Source: Massilia sp. PDC64 (GTDB taxonomy: Bacteria > Pseudomonadota > Gammaproteobacteria > Burkholderiales > Burkholderiaceae_D). Taken from it: a stretch of 64,000 bases of DNA. Location of the stretch: positions 682,001 to 746,000 of the forward strand of contig NZ_FMZS01000001.1 in NCBI RefSeq assembly GCF_900101265.1, written 5' to 3'. Of the stretch, positions 37,270 through 48,050 are shown piece after piece. Position numbers and translations under genes: made by a program. Under the pieces are notes generated by a model. That model made no database searches and was not told the DNA's origin. It saw only the letters and a list, made by a program, of their open reading frames with translations. The stretch's first letter is position 1, and the number at the start of each line of letters is the position of its first letter.

Positions 37270-38775
37270 ATGGCCATGATCGACATTCACTCCCTGACGG
37301 CCTCGCTCCCCGCCCGCATCGACGCCATCCCGAGCAACGCGGCCGCCCGCACGCCCGACGCCCCCGCCCTCGTCGACGCCGGCCGCACGCTCACGTACCG
37401 CGACCTGGCCGCCCTCGTCGACCGCCGCGCCGACCAGTTGCGCGCGCGCGGCGTGCGGCCCGGCGACCGCGTGCTGCTGGCCAGCGAGAATTGCGCGGAC
37501 CAGATCGCGCTCATCTTCGCGGCGGCAGCCGTAGGCGCGTGGATCGTCAACGCCAACCCGCGCCTCACCGCGCCCGAGCTGGACGCGATCCGCGCACACG
37601 CCGGCGCCCGCCTCGCACTGTACACGGCGGCCGTGTCGCCGGAAGCCGAGGCGCATGCCGCGCGTGCGGGCGCGGCGTTCGACGACGGCCTGATGGTCGG
37701 CCCGCTGAACGAGGCCTGCACGCCCGAGCAGGACCGGGACGTCGCCGCCCTGCTCTACACGACCGGCACCACGGGCAAGCCGAAAGGCGTGATGCTGAGC
37801 CACCGCAGCCTGCTGTTCGTGGCCGCCGTGTCCAGCCGGCTGCGCGGGCTCACGCCGGCCGACCATGCCTGGGGCGTGCTGCCCATTTCGCACGTGTACG
37901 GCCTGACGTCGGTGATGCTGGGCACGCTCAGCGCCGGCGCCTGCCTGCACCTGACGCCCCGCTTCACGCCCGACGGCATGCTCGCGGCCATCCGCGACGA
38001 CGGCCTGTCCATCGTGCAGGGCGTGCCGGCGATGTACGCGCGGCTGCTCGAGCATGTCGGCGACCGCGGTCCTTTGCCGTCGCGCCTGCGCTTCGCCTAC
38101 GCGGGCGGTTCGCCCCTCGATCCGGCGCTGAAGGCATCCGTCGAGCGCCTGCTGGGCGTGCCGCTGCACAACGGCTACGGTTTATCGGAGGCGGCGCCCA
38201 CGGTCAGCCAGACCCGCCTGGACGCGCCCCGGTCCGACACGTCCGTCGGCCTGCCGATTCCCGGCGTCGAGGTGCGTGTCGTGGACAAGGACGGGCAGGA
38301 TGTCGCCGCCGGTGAGGCCGGCGAACTGTGGGTGCGCGGACCGAATCTGATGCGCGGCTATTACCGCAATCCGGAAGCGACGGCCGCGGCGCTGCGTCCC
38401 GCCGGCTGGCTGAACACGGGCGACATGGCGCGCCAGGGTCCGGACGGCGCGCTGTTCATCGTCGGCCGCACGAAGGAATTGATCATCCGGTCCGGCTTCA
38501 ACGTCTATCCGCTGGAAGTGGAGACCGTGCTGAACGCGCACCCTTGTGTGACGCAGTCGGCCGTCGTGGGCCGCGTTGTCGCCGACGGCAACGAGGAAGT
38601 GGTTGCCTTCGTGCAGCTGGATCCGCGCCGCAAGCCGTCCGAAGCCGAGCTGCGCGCGTGGGCGGCAGAGAGGCTGGCGCCCTATAAACGGCCGGCGCGG
38701 ATCGTCATGCTGGATGCGCTGCCGGCGGCGGCGAACGGCAAGGTGCTCAGGCACGTGCTCAAGACGATGGCTTGA
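37270..38775 (+). CDS. AMP-dependent acyl-CoA synthetase/ligase
   Basis: A 501-residue adenylate-forming enzyme that activates a carboxylic acid to its CoA thioester. The P-loop YTTGTTGKPKGVMLSH starts at residue 163; later motifs are NGYGLSEAAPT and VGRTKELIIRSGFNVYPLEVE, and the catalytic C-terminal lysine K491 lies in ANGKVLRH. The substrate cannot be read from the sequence. It is divergent from the formate dehydrogenase operon across only 79 bases, so an oxalate-type or other short carboxylate that ends in formate is possible, but no oxalyl-CoA decarboxylase is nearby. A second ATG two codons in is an alternative start. Confidence 0.85.
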   Translation: MAMIDIHSLTASLPARIDAIPSNAAARTPDAPALVDAGRTLTYRDLAALVDRRADQLRARGVRPGDRVLLASENCADQIALIFAAAAVGAWIVNANPRLTAPELDAIRAHAGARLALYTAAVSPEAEAHAARAGAAFDDGLMVGPLNEACTPEQDRDVAALLYTTGTTGKPKGVMLSHRSLLFVAAVSSRLRGLTPADHAWGVLPISHVYGLTSVMLGTLSAGACLHLTPRFTPDGMLAAIRDDGLSIVQGVPAMYARLLEHVGDRGPLPSRLRFAYAGGSPLDPALKASVERLLGVPLHNGYGLSEAAPTVSQTRLDAPRSDTSVGLPIPGVEVRVVDKDGQDVAAGEAGELWVRGPNLMRGYYRNPEATAAALRPAGWLNTGDMARQGPDGALFIVGRTKELIIRSGFNVYPLEVETVLNAHPCVTQSAVVGRVVADGNEEVVAFVQLDPRRKPSEAELRAWAAERLAPYKRPARIVMLDALPAAANGKVLRHVLKTMA

Positions 38776-38776
38776 A

Positions 38777-39880
38777 TCACGGGACGGAAGGCGCCTCCCC
38801 GTCCAGCGCGTGCGCGATGCCGTTGACGAGCGTGCGCAGGCGCCCCGTCGTGCCGGCGTCGATTTCGTTCGACAACACGACGATGGCCATGCCGTTGTCC
38901 GGATAGAGGACGAGCATGCTGGCGTAACCGGGCAGCGTGCCGTCCTGGAACAGGACGCGGCGCCCGTTCGGCCGCTGGATCTGCCAGTTCAGGCCGGCCG
39001 TGTAGTCGCCGGCCCGGTCGGCCGGCTGGTGCGCCAGCCGCACGGCAGGATCCTGTTCCGCGAGATGCCAACGGGCATAGGCGAGCATGTCCGCCAGGGT
39101 CGACTTGAGCGCGCCGGCGGCCTGCATCTGGTCCGGAAAATCCGGCTGCGGGGCGCCGCCTTCGTAGCCGGTGGCGAGCCGGGCTCGCTGCCCGGCCGTC
39201 AGCGTGATGCACGTGTCGGGCATGCCCAGCGGCACGGCGATGCGCGTGCGCACCAGCGTCTCGAACGGCAGCCCGTAGACCCGCTCCAGGATGTAGCCGG
39301 CCAGCTGCGCCGCGGCGTTCGAGTAACCGAAGCGCGTCCCCGGCGGCGCGGTCAGTGTGACACGGTGCAGTCCCGCGTAAAAGTCGGCGCGGGTCAGGCC
39401 GGCGACGAAGGTGCGCAGCCGCTGGGGATACGGGATATCGGCGGGGCCGTCCGGCATGTCCGGCAACAGCCGCGGCAGGCCGGACACGTGATTGACCAGG
39501 TGGTGGATGCGGATCGGCTGGCCCTCGAAGGCCAGGTTCGGATAATCGCCGTCGAGGTGGCGGCGGATGTCGTCGTCCAGCGCCAGCCTGCCGTCGACGT
39601 GCGCCTGCGCGAGCAGGGTCCCCGTGAACGTCTTCGTCAGCGAAGCGATCGGATACAGGGTGCGGTCGTCGGGAAGCGGACGGCCGTAGTGACGGGTGGA
39701 TGCCGTCCCGGCCCGGATGACGCCGACCGACAGGCCGACGGCACGCGGGTCGGCCATGAAGCCGGCGGCAGGACCGGCAATGGCATCGGCAATGGCATCG
39801 GCCGCCTTTGCGCCCCGGAACACGCCCAGCAGCGGCAGTGCCAGCAACAGGGAAGTGGTGCGTCGTCGTTCGCTCTGCAT
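38777..39880 (-). CDS. Exported serine hydrolase, beta-lactamase/D-peptidase (class C) fold
   Basis: A 367-residue protein with a signal peptide (MQSERRRTTSLLLALPLLGV, cut after AKA). The active-site tetrad S80-L-T-K83 and the YxN motif Y186-S-N188 are those of class C beta-lactamases and DD-peptidase-like esterases; a late block, FQDGTLPGYASMLVLYP, takes the place of the KTG motif. Proteins like this are usually esterases or peptidases of unknown substrate rather than true beta-lactamases. Its stop codon is separated by one base from that of the convergent acyl-CoA ligase. Confidence 0.85.
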   Translation of the reverse strand: MQSERRRTTSLLLALPLLGVFRGAKAADAIADAIAGPAAGFMADPRAVGLSVGVIRAGTASTRHYGRPLPDDRTLYPIASLTKTFTGTLLAQAHVDGRLALDDDIRRHLDGDYPNLAFEGQPIRIHHLVNHVSGLPRLLPDMPDGPADIPYPQRLRTFVAGLTRADFYAGLHRVTLTAPPGTRFGYSNAAAQLAGYILERVYGLPFETLVRTRIAVPLGMPDTCITLTAGQRARLATGYEGGAPQPDFPDQMQAAGALKSTLADMLAYARWHLAEQDPAVRLAHQPADRAGDYTAGLNWQIQRPNGRRVLFQDGTLPGYASMLVLYPDNGMAIVVLSNEIDAGTTGRLRTLVNGIAHALDGEAPSVP

Positions 39881-39986
39881 CGTGCCGTCCTTTCGTCATG
39901 TCCGATAGTGGGACTGTAGCGAAAGGGGCGGGCAAGCTCGACGGCATTGCGACGGAACGTTCGATTCGTGCGCCAGGCCGTCGGAA

Positions 39987-40223
39987 TCAGCGTCTCCGCT
40001 TCTTCCAGTTGTACTCCGGCCCCGTCACGTCCACCCCGGGATGCCCGACGACGTCCGGATGCTCGGAACACATCGTCACGAAACGCACGCCCTCGCCTTC
40101 GCGCTGGCGCCGCCGCAGGTCTTCCATGAAGCGCATCGCCTCGACCATCGCGGTCGTGTCGAACGCCTGCGCGTGCGGAGTCCTGTGCCCATCTTCTTCG
40201 ATCGTCCAGTAGACCATGTACAT
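39987..40223 (-). CDS. Conserved small hypothetical protein
   Basis: A 78-residue soluble protein. AGGAGGG stands seven bases before the ATG, which is strong support for the start MYMVYWTIEEDG; longer in-frame starts lack it. It has MVEAMRFMEDLRRRQREGEG, an amphipathic helix, then FVTMCSEHPDVVGHPGV, and a lysine/arginine-rich end NWKKRRR. I have an impression of having seen similar 80-residue proteins in Burkholderiales, but no function is known to me. It is divergent from the GH1-RmlD gene across 190 bases. Confidence 0.75.
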   Translation of the reverse strand: MYMVYWTIEEDGHRTPHAQAFDTTAMVEAMRFMEDLRRRQREGEGVRFVTMCSEHPDVVGHPGVDVTGPEYNWKKRRR

Positions 40224-40373
40224 CGTGTGCCCTCCTGTCTGCATCGTGTGGGCGCACGGGTGGCATGTCAAGGCGTCGGCCTGCCCTCGCCATATAAATT
40301 TCCGATATCACGTAGGACTTGTCCGAAATCGAGGCTATATGTTCGCCATCCCACACAAGAAGCCGGGCTCGCC

Positions 40374-40387
40374 GTCTAGGCTTAGAC
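40374..40387 (+). promoter_or_regulatory. Small palindrome upstream of the GH1-RmlD gene
   Basis: GTCTAGGCTTAGAC is an inverted repeat with five-base arms, ending 26 bases before the ATG. It could be an operator; no recognised regulator consensus is matched. Confidence 0.3.
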
Positions 40388-40413
40388 CTCGGATCAACAG
40401 CAGGACAATGCAC

Positions 40414-42672
40414 ATGAATCTCAACAACCATATCCAGCCAGCAAGCTCTCCGCTCCAACTCTGGGGCGGCCTCGAATGCACCGTCAACCGCGTACGCGAT
40501 CAGTACTTCTCCCAGATGGAACGCAACGGACATGCCGAACGGCTTCAGGACCTGGAGCGGTTCGCTTCGCTCGGCATCCGCGCCATCCGCTACCCCGTGC
40601 TGTGGGAACGTACCGCTCCCGACGGCATTGACTCGGCCGACTGGTCGTGGTCGGACGAACGCCTGCCCGTTCTGCAACAGCTGGGCGTGACGCCCATCGT
40701 CGGTCTCGTCCACCACGGCAGCGGCCCGCGCCATACGAGCCTCGTGTCCCCCGACTTCGCCGAGAAACTGGCGGAATACGCGGGCGCCGTCGCGCGCCGC
40801 TACCCCTGGGTCGAGTACTGGACGCCCGTCAACGAACCGTGCACGACCGCGCGCTTCTCCGGCCTCAACGGTGTCTGGTATCCGCACGACACGAGCGAAC
40901 AAGGCTTCATCCGCGCCCTCATCAACCAGTGCCGCGCCGTCGTGCTGTCGATGCGCGCGATCCGGGAAGTGAACCCGAACGCGAAGCTCGTCCAGACCGA
41001 CGACCTGTCGCGCACCTACGGCACGCCCGAGATGGCGGAGATCGCGAATTTCTTCAACGAACGCCGCTGGCTGGCGTGGGACATGTTGTGCGGGAAGATC
41101 GACCCCGGCCACGCGCTGTGGGACTACCTGCTCGAGAGCGGCGCCGATGCCGACGAGCTCCTGTGGTTCAAGGACAATACCTGCCCGCCGGACATCATCG
41201 GCGTCAACTACTACATCACGAGCGAGCGCTGGCTCGACCACCGCGTCGAGCGCTATCCGGAAAGCCACCGCACCAATTACCGCGGCATCCCGCACGCCGA
41301 CATCGAATGCCCGCGCGTGCTGGCCACGCCGACGCCGGGCATCGGCCCGCTGCTGCAGGAAACGTGGGATCGCTACGGCCTGCCGGTCGCCGTCACCGAG
41401 GCGCACATCGACGCCAACCGCGAAGATCAATTGCGCTGGCTCGTGGAGATCTGGAACGCCGCAAAGAAGGTCCAGCAGGGCGGCGCCGACATCCGTGCCG
41501 TCACCGTGTGGGCCCTGCTCGGCTCGTTCGACTGGAACTGCCTCGTCACCGAATGCCGCGGCTATTATGAATCCGGCCCGTTCGACGTGCGCGGTCCGCA
41601 GCCGCGCCCGACCGCGGTCGCCACGCTGATGCGCGAACTGGCCAGCGGCCGGCCGCTGTCGCACCCGGTGCTGCAGGGCCAGGGCTGGTGGCGCCGTCCG
41701 GGCCGCTTCCTCGCGAAGCCGGTGGCGACCCGCACCGCGGTCGCCGACATCGCCGAGCGCGGCGCGTTCCGCTCGACCTTCCCGCAGCCGATCCTGATCA
41801 CGGGCGCGACGGGCACCCTGGGCCGCGCCTTCGCCCGCATCTGCGAGCGGCGCAACCTCGCGTACCACGTGCTCACGCGCCAGGAGATGGACATCGCCGA
41901 TCCGGCGTCCGTCGAGGCCGCGATCGTGCGCTTCAAGCCATGGGCCATCATCAACGCGGGCGGTTACGTGCGCGTGGACGATGCCGAGGGCGATATCGAG
42001 CGCTGCATGCGCGAGAACGCGCACGGCCCGACCGTGCTGGCGCTGGCCGCCATCCGCCACGCGCTGCGCTTCATGACCTTCTCCAGCGACCTCGTGTTCG
42101 ACGGCACGCTCGACCGCCCATACGTGGAATCGGACAAGGTGTCGCCGCTGGGCGTCTACGGCCGCAGCAAGGCGGACGCGGAGCGGCGTGTGCTCGATTC
42201 CGACCCGCAGGCCCTCGTCATCCGCACGAGCGCCTTCTTCGGTCCGTGGGACGAACATAACTTCGTCACGCAGGCCCTCGACGCGCTCGACGCGGGCCGG
42301 CCATTCGCCGCGGCGTCCGACCAGATCGTGTCGCCGACGTACGTGCCGGACCTGGTGAACACCTGCCTCGACCTGCTGATCGACCGCGAATGCGGCCTCT
42401 GGCACCTGACCAACGGCGCCGCGATGAGCTGGGCCGACCTGGCACGCCAGGCGTGCGCGGCCGCCGGCGTCGACGCCGGCCGGCTGGAAGCGCGCACGAC
42501 CGGTGAACTCGGCCTGCGCGCCGCCCGTCCCCGCAATAGTGCGATGAGCAGCGAACGCGGCTTGCTGCTGCCGTCGTTCGACGATGCACTGACCCGCTAC
42601 CTGCGCGAGCGCGAACGCGAGCTTGTCGCGAAACGGGAGGACCACGTCGAATCGGCGCATTACGCCAGCTGA
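40414..42672 (+). CDS. Fusion protein: GH1-like glycosidase domain plus RmlD-like sugar-nucleotide reductase domain
   Basis: A 752-residue two-domain cytoplasmic protein. Residues about 15-410 form a GH1-type TIM barrel: the acid/base motif NEP at 140-142 (E141) and a likely nucleophile E329 in VTEAHIDANR, where most GH1 enzymes have TENG. Residues about 458-735 are a short-chain dehydrogenase of the RmlD (dTDP-4-dehydrorhamnose reductase) type: ITGATGTLGRAF at 462-473, TFSSDLVFDG, then YGRSKADAE. The start MNLNNH was chosen because AGGA is eight bases upstream; MHMNL two codons earlier is too close. The gene has its own terminator and is not in a rhamnose operon. The natural reaction is unknown. 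Confidence 0.88.
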   Translation: MNLNNHIQPASSPLQLWGGLECTVNRVRDQYFSQMERNGHAERLQDLERFASLGIRAIRYPVLWERTAPDGIDSADWSWSDERLPVLQQLGVTPIVGLVHHGSGPRHTSLVSPDFAEKLAEYAGAVARRYPWVEYWTPVNEPCTTARFSGLNGVWYPHDTSEQGFIRALINQCRAVVLSMRAIREVNPNAKLVQTDDLSRTYGTPEMAEIANFFNERRWLAWDMLCGKIDPGHALWDYLLESGADADELLWFKDNTCPPDIIGVNYYITSERWLDHRVERYPESHRTNYRGIPHADIECPRVLATPTPGIGPLLQETWDRYGLPVAVTEAHIDANREDQLRWLVEIWNAAKKVQQGGADIRAVTVWALLGSFDWNCLVTECRGYYESGPFDVRGPQPRPTAVATLMRELASGRPLSHPVLQGQGWWRRPGRFLAKPVATRTAVADIAERGAFRSTFPQPILITGATGTLGRAFARICERRNLAYHVLTRQEMDIADPASVEAAIVRFKPWAIINAGGYVRVDDAEGDIERCMRENAHGPTVLALAAIRHALRFMTFSSDLVFDGTLDRPYVESDKVSPLGVYGRSKADAERRVLDSDPQALVIRTSAFFGPWDEHNFVTQALDALDAGRPFAAASDQIVSPTYVPDLVNTCLDLLIDRECGLWHLTNGAAMSWADLARQACAAAGVDAGRLEARTTGELGLRAARPRNSAMSSERGLLLPSFDDALTRYLRERERELVAKREDHVESAHYAS

Positions 42673-42688
42673 TCCATCCCGGATGACA

Positions 42689-42719
42689 CACAACCGCACG
42701 CGCCCGCGTGCGGTTGTGT
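42689..42719 (+). terminator. Long hairpin after the GH1-RmlD gene
   Basis: Arms of about 14-15 bases (ACACAACCGCACGCG and CGCGTGCGGTTGTGT) form a perfect palindrome followed by only a short T stretch. It probably ends or stabilises the transcript. Confidence 0.6.
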
Positions 42720-42769
42720 TACCGCTGCATTAAATCTGATACGGCGTATTTACCGCCGGAATTTCTTTA

Positions 42770-42799
42770 GTTACACTACGTTACTTAGCGTTACTTTAC
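42770..42799 (+). promoter_or_regulatory. Three GTTAC direct repeats with 10-base period upstream of the VirK/YbjX gene
   Basis: GTTACACTAC, GTTACTTAGC and GTTACTTTAC follow one another without a gap, so GTTAC recurs exactly every ten bases. The last unit ends 22 bases before the ATG. Tandem half-sites on one helical face are typical of OmpR/PhoP-type response regulators. Confidence 0.5.
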
Positions 42800-42821
42800 G
42801 CAACCTTGGTGTGACTGGAGC

Positions 42822-43763
42822 ATGAAACTCTACCGTGAAGAACATGGCTGGACCGAGCGCCTGATCGCGTCGGCCGTCCCCTCCGTCACCTTGCGCTCGG
42901 CCGTGCCGCCGCACCTGACGGGTTTCAAGTCCACCCGCGAATACGCCAAGATCTGCATGCGCGCCGCACTGCACCCGCGCCAGACGCCGCAGTGGCTGCA
43001 CCTGCTCAATTCGCACCCGGCATTCTCGGAATACGTGCGCAATTGCCCGCGCTTCCTGTACAAGGTCTACCGCCCGTACATCAGCCACGCACTGGACGCC
43101 GGAGCGCGCCTGGACACGATCCGCGCGCACTACGATTTCATGTTCCGGCGCGGCCTGGGCCAGATGCTGGCGCGCGCCAGCCTGGGTCCCGTCGTGCTGG
43201 CCGAAGCGGCCGGCAAGAGCGGCCTGCCCTACCAGGTCCAGCTGCGCACCGTGAACATGTTCGACCGCGAGGGCGAACTGGTGCTGCAACTGACCCAGGA
43301 CGACAAGGCTTTATACACGGTGGCGTTCACGGTGGCGCCGCGCGACGGCCGCCCGGCCGTCAGCATCGGCTGCATCCAGGGCGGCAAGACGGAGGATGCG
43401 CGCGAGGCGATCCGCACGGCCACGCGCGAGCTGCACGGCATCCGGCCGAAGCAGCTGATGGCGACGCTCGTGCGCCAGCTGGGCCACGACTATGGCTGCG
43501 AACGGATGCTGATGGTCTCGAACCGCAACCGCGTGATCTACAAGGCGATCCGCAACGGCCGCGTGCTGGCCGACTACGATCAGTTGTGGGAAGAACTGGG
43601 CGCGCGCAGGCGGGCCGACGGCGACTGGGAACTCGACTGCGCGCCGGTGACGGCGCCGGATCTCGAGAGCATTCCGTCGAAGAAGCGGTCGGAGGCGCGC
43701 AAGCGGCATGAGGTGGTGTGCAGGCTCGCTGACGCGGTATGTGAAGGCCTGAGAGCCCGGTAG
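42822..43763 (+). CDS. VirK/YbjX family protein (DUF535)
   Basis: A 313-residue protein without a signal peptide. The DUF535 pattern is visible: an N-terminal helical part with HPRQTPQWLHLLNSHPAFSEYV, then RTVNMFDREGELVLQLTQDD, then VSIGCIQGGK, and a C-terminal block beginning ELHGIRPKQLMATLVRQLG. In Shigella and Salmonella, VirK and YbjX are linked to PhoP/PhoQ and to envelope or LPS stress, but their biochemistry is not settled. The gene lies next to LPS genes here, convergent to waaF. Its TAG stop lies inside an inverted repeat. Confidence 0.9.
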   Translation: MKLYREEHGWTERLIASAVPSVTLRSAVPPHLTGFKSTREYAKICMRAALHPRQTPQWLHLLNSHPAFSEYVRNCPRFLYKVYRPYISHALDAGARLDTIRAHYDFMFRRGLGQMLARASLGPVVLAEAAGKSGLPYQVQLRTVNMFDREGELVLQLTQDDKALYTVAFTVAPRDGRPAVSIGCIQGGKTEDAREAIRTATRELHGIRPKQLMATLVRQLGHDYGCERMLMVSNRNRVIYKAIRNGRVLADYDQLWEELGARRRADGDWELDCAPVTAPDLESIPSKKRSEARKRHEVVCRLADAVCEGLRAR

Positions 43764-43833
43764 GGTGGGCTCCCCGAGCCCACGCGCCAACGCGGCGCTG
43801 ACGTCACGCGTGGGCACAGGGTGCCCACCCTAC
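43760..43833. repeat. Nested inverted repeat between convergent virK-like and waaF genes
   Basis: Outer arms GTAGGGTGGGC (43760-43770) and GCCCACCCTAC (43823-43833) are a perfect 11-base inverted repeat. Inner arms GCCCACGCG (43778-43786) and CGCGTGGGC (43807-43815) are a perfect 9-base one. The TAG in each outer arm is the stop codon of the gene on that side. The unit looks like a mobile or dispersed palindromic element. Confidence 0.75.
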
Positions 43834-44893
43834 GCTACCGCCCCGTTCCGCGCCGGCACCAGGATCGGCGCGAGCTCGCTCCACACCCTGTCCACGCTCA
43901 TCTTGTTCATGCAATCGTGATGCCCGAGCGGGCATTCGCGCTTGCGGCATGGCGAGCATGCCAGGCGCAGCGACACCGTGCGCGCCACTTCCGACAGCGG
44001 CGGCGCGTAATCCGGGTCCGTCGAACCGTACAACGCGACCACCGGCCGATTCAGCGCCGACGCGATGTGCAGCAGGCCGGAATCGTTGGAGACGACGACG
44101 CTCGCCTGCGCCAGCAGCGCGATGGCGTCGTCGAGCGACGTCTGGCCCGCCAGGTTCAGCACCGCGGACCCCGCGCCGCCGGCGTACTGCTGGACCTGTT
44201 CGCACGTCTCGCGGTCGTTCGGGGAACCGAGCAGCACCACCTGCACGCCCGACACGGCATCGGCGACCTTCGCGGCCAGTGCGCCGTAGTGCGCGGGCGG
44301 CCAGCGCTTGGCGATGCCGAATTCGGCACCGGGTGCGAACGCGACGAGCGGGCGCGTGAGGTCCACGCCGAGGCGCTTGCCGACCTGTTCCGTTTCTTCC
44401 CCGCCGACGACGAGGTAGGGCCGCGCCAGCTTGCCCGGCAGCGGCACCTCGGGCTCGCGCGCGAGGGCCGCGTAGAACGGCACCATCGAGCGGCGCGGCT
44501 TGTCGTCATGGTGCATGACGTTGACCATCCCGTAGCGCATCTCGCCCTTGTAGCCCACGCGGCGCGGGATACGCGCCAGCCACGGGATCAGCGCGTATTT
44601 GAGGGTGTTGGGCAGCACGTAGGCGTCGCTGTAGCCGCGCTCCTTCAGCAGGCGCGCATAGCGCCAGCGTTCGCCCAGCTGCAGCGCGCGGTGGCGGAAA
44701 GGCGTGACCAGGATGTCGTCCGCCTCCTGGATGCGGCGCCACACGGGCACCACCTGCGGCGGCGCCAGCACGTCGATGGCGCGCTCCGGATGGGCCTGCT
44801 TGAGCAGGCGCAGCAGGGGCTGGGCCATCACGGCGTCGCCGATCCAGTTCGGCGAGATGACGAGGGTGCGGTCTCGCTGTTCTCTTTCCCTAG

Positions 44894-44897
<4 letters not shown>
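43830..44897 (-). CDS. waaF: ADP-heptose--LPS heptosyltransferase II
   Basis: A 355-residue GT9 enzyme that adds the second heptose to the LPS inner core on the cytoplasmic face of the inner membrane. It opens RTLVISPNWIGDAVMAQPLL, the WaaF signature, and has AFAPGAEFGIAKRWPPAHYGALA, then VVSNDSGLLHIASAL with the sugar-nucleotide-binding residues, and ACSPCRKRECPLGHHDCM at the end, typical of WaaF. The start is 18 residues before the core motif and overlaps the msbA stop (ATGA). It is the third gene of waaL-msbA-waaF. Confidence 0.95.
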
Positions 44898-46616
<1,719 letters not shown>

Positions 46617-46639
<23 letters not shown>

Positions 46640-47837
46640 TCAGGCAGAAGCCCATGAGCAGGAACACCATGAGCGCATAGAACACACTGCCCTTCATAGA
46701 CCAGAAAATCACTTCCGTCAGCCCGAAGCCGACATAGCCGAGCACCACGAACGCGCCGCCCAGCGCGACCGCGAACTGCGGTCCGCGCGCCTCATGTGCC
46801 GCATCGTGCCCGAGCCGGCGCAGGAAGAACCGCAGGGGTGCGACCAGCGTGGCGGCCCAGAGGACGAAGCCGACGACGCCGCCCGTCGCCAGGGCCTGCA
46901 ACACGTCATTATGCAGGTGCGGCAGCTGGAGCACCAACGGATCGAGCCGGCCGGCCTGCGCATATTCCGCCAGGCGGACGCGGCAGGCATCGAAACCCAT
47001 GCCCAGCACCGGGTGTTCGCGGATCAGCATGACGGCGCCCTTCCACAACTCCAGCCGGGTGCCGACGTTCGTCCACACGGTGCCGCCCTCGTACCAGATG
47101 CGGGCGTCGCTGACGCCCTGGGCGAAGCGCTCCTGCACGCCCAGCGCGGGCGTGAACCAGACCGCGGCGAGCACGGCCACGCCGGCGGCCAGCAGCGCGC
47201 GCATCCGGCGGCTGTCGATCCCGCGCACGTGGCGCCCCAGCACCAGCAGCGCCAGCACGACCGCGGCCCAGCTGCCGCGGGTGCCCGTCAGCACGGACGC
47301 GGCGAGTCCCGCCAGTGCGCCGACGCCGGCCAGCAGCGCGTCGCGCGGGCGGTCGCGCATGTCGATCGCGCCCGCGAGGGACAGCAGGCCCAGCAGCATC
47401 GCCAGGTCGCCGAACGTGATCGAATTGACGAATCCGCCCGGCCGGTCGATGTGCAGCACGAACCTCTGCCAGGCGATGAACGGCAGCGCCGCCACCGCGC
47501 CGGCGCTCGCGCCCCACCACAGCGCCCGGCGCGGCGCGCGCACGGCGACGACGAGGGCGAGCCCGCTCACGGACAGGAGCATGCGCAGCGGCTTTTCCTG
47601 CACGCTCAGCCGTTCGCCGCGCAGCAGCGCGCAGGCGAGCACGAACAGGAAGTGCAGCAGGAAGGCTAGCACGACCCACCGCACCTGCGGCCAGTGGCGC
47701 ACGAGCGCATCGCGGCTCGGTTTGAAGAATATCAAAGCGCTGGCCAGGAAGAGGAAACTCGCAAGATTCACGCCGAACGAGGTGACGAGGCTCAAAAAGG
47801 GTAACAGGAAGGCCAGGGTGCCGATCCAGACCCGCAT
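46617..47837 (-). CDS. waaL: O-antigen ligase family protein (WaaL-like)
   Basis: A membrane protein of 406 residues with about ten to twelve hydrophobic segments. The Wzy_C/O-antigen ligase motif is around GTRGSWAAVVLALLVL, followed by a large periplasmic loop with RLELWKGAVMLIREHPVLGMGFDA and the conserved His block LPHLHNDVLQALATGGVVG. WaaL joins O-antigen to the lipid A-core in the periplasm. MRVWIG was chosen because GAGG lies six bases before it; an ATG 11 codons upstream (47870) has no such site but cannot be excluded. The family also contains polymerases, so WaaL rather than Wzy is likely but not proven; the msbA and waaF neighbours favour it. Confidence 0.85.
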
Positions 47838-48050
47838 CGGCTCCCTCGTGTTCGTCGGATTACTGTTCATCGATGTTCTTGTGGGATACTCTTGCCCCTT
47901 TAGGGGCACCTCGAAAAACCGTCGCGAGCGGCGGCAATGTCGTCCGAGAAGCGCAGCTGTACAAAAGTACAGCGAGCATCGCAGGACGACAGTGCAACGC
48001 GCAGCAGGTTTAGCGACGTGCCCAGAATACGGCAGTGTACACTGGACCTT

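Noticed and set aside
38777..39880. True class C beta-lactamase (antibiotic resistance)
   Set aside because: SxxK and YxN are shared by many esterases and peptidases; the KTG motif and AmpC-type context are missing.
40216..40413. In-frame extension of the GH1-RmlD gene
   Set aside because: It crosses the divergent promoter region and overlaps the neighbouring small gene; AGGA before 40414 supports the later start.
47937..48050. In-frame extension of the GT2 gene
   Set aside because: The added residues look random (Ser/Arg/Cys), while [15 protein letters not shown] is a normal GT2 start.
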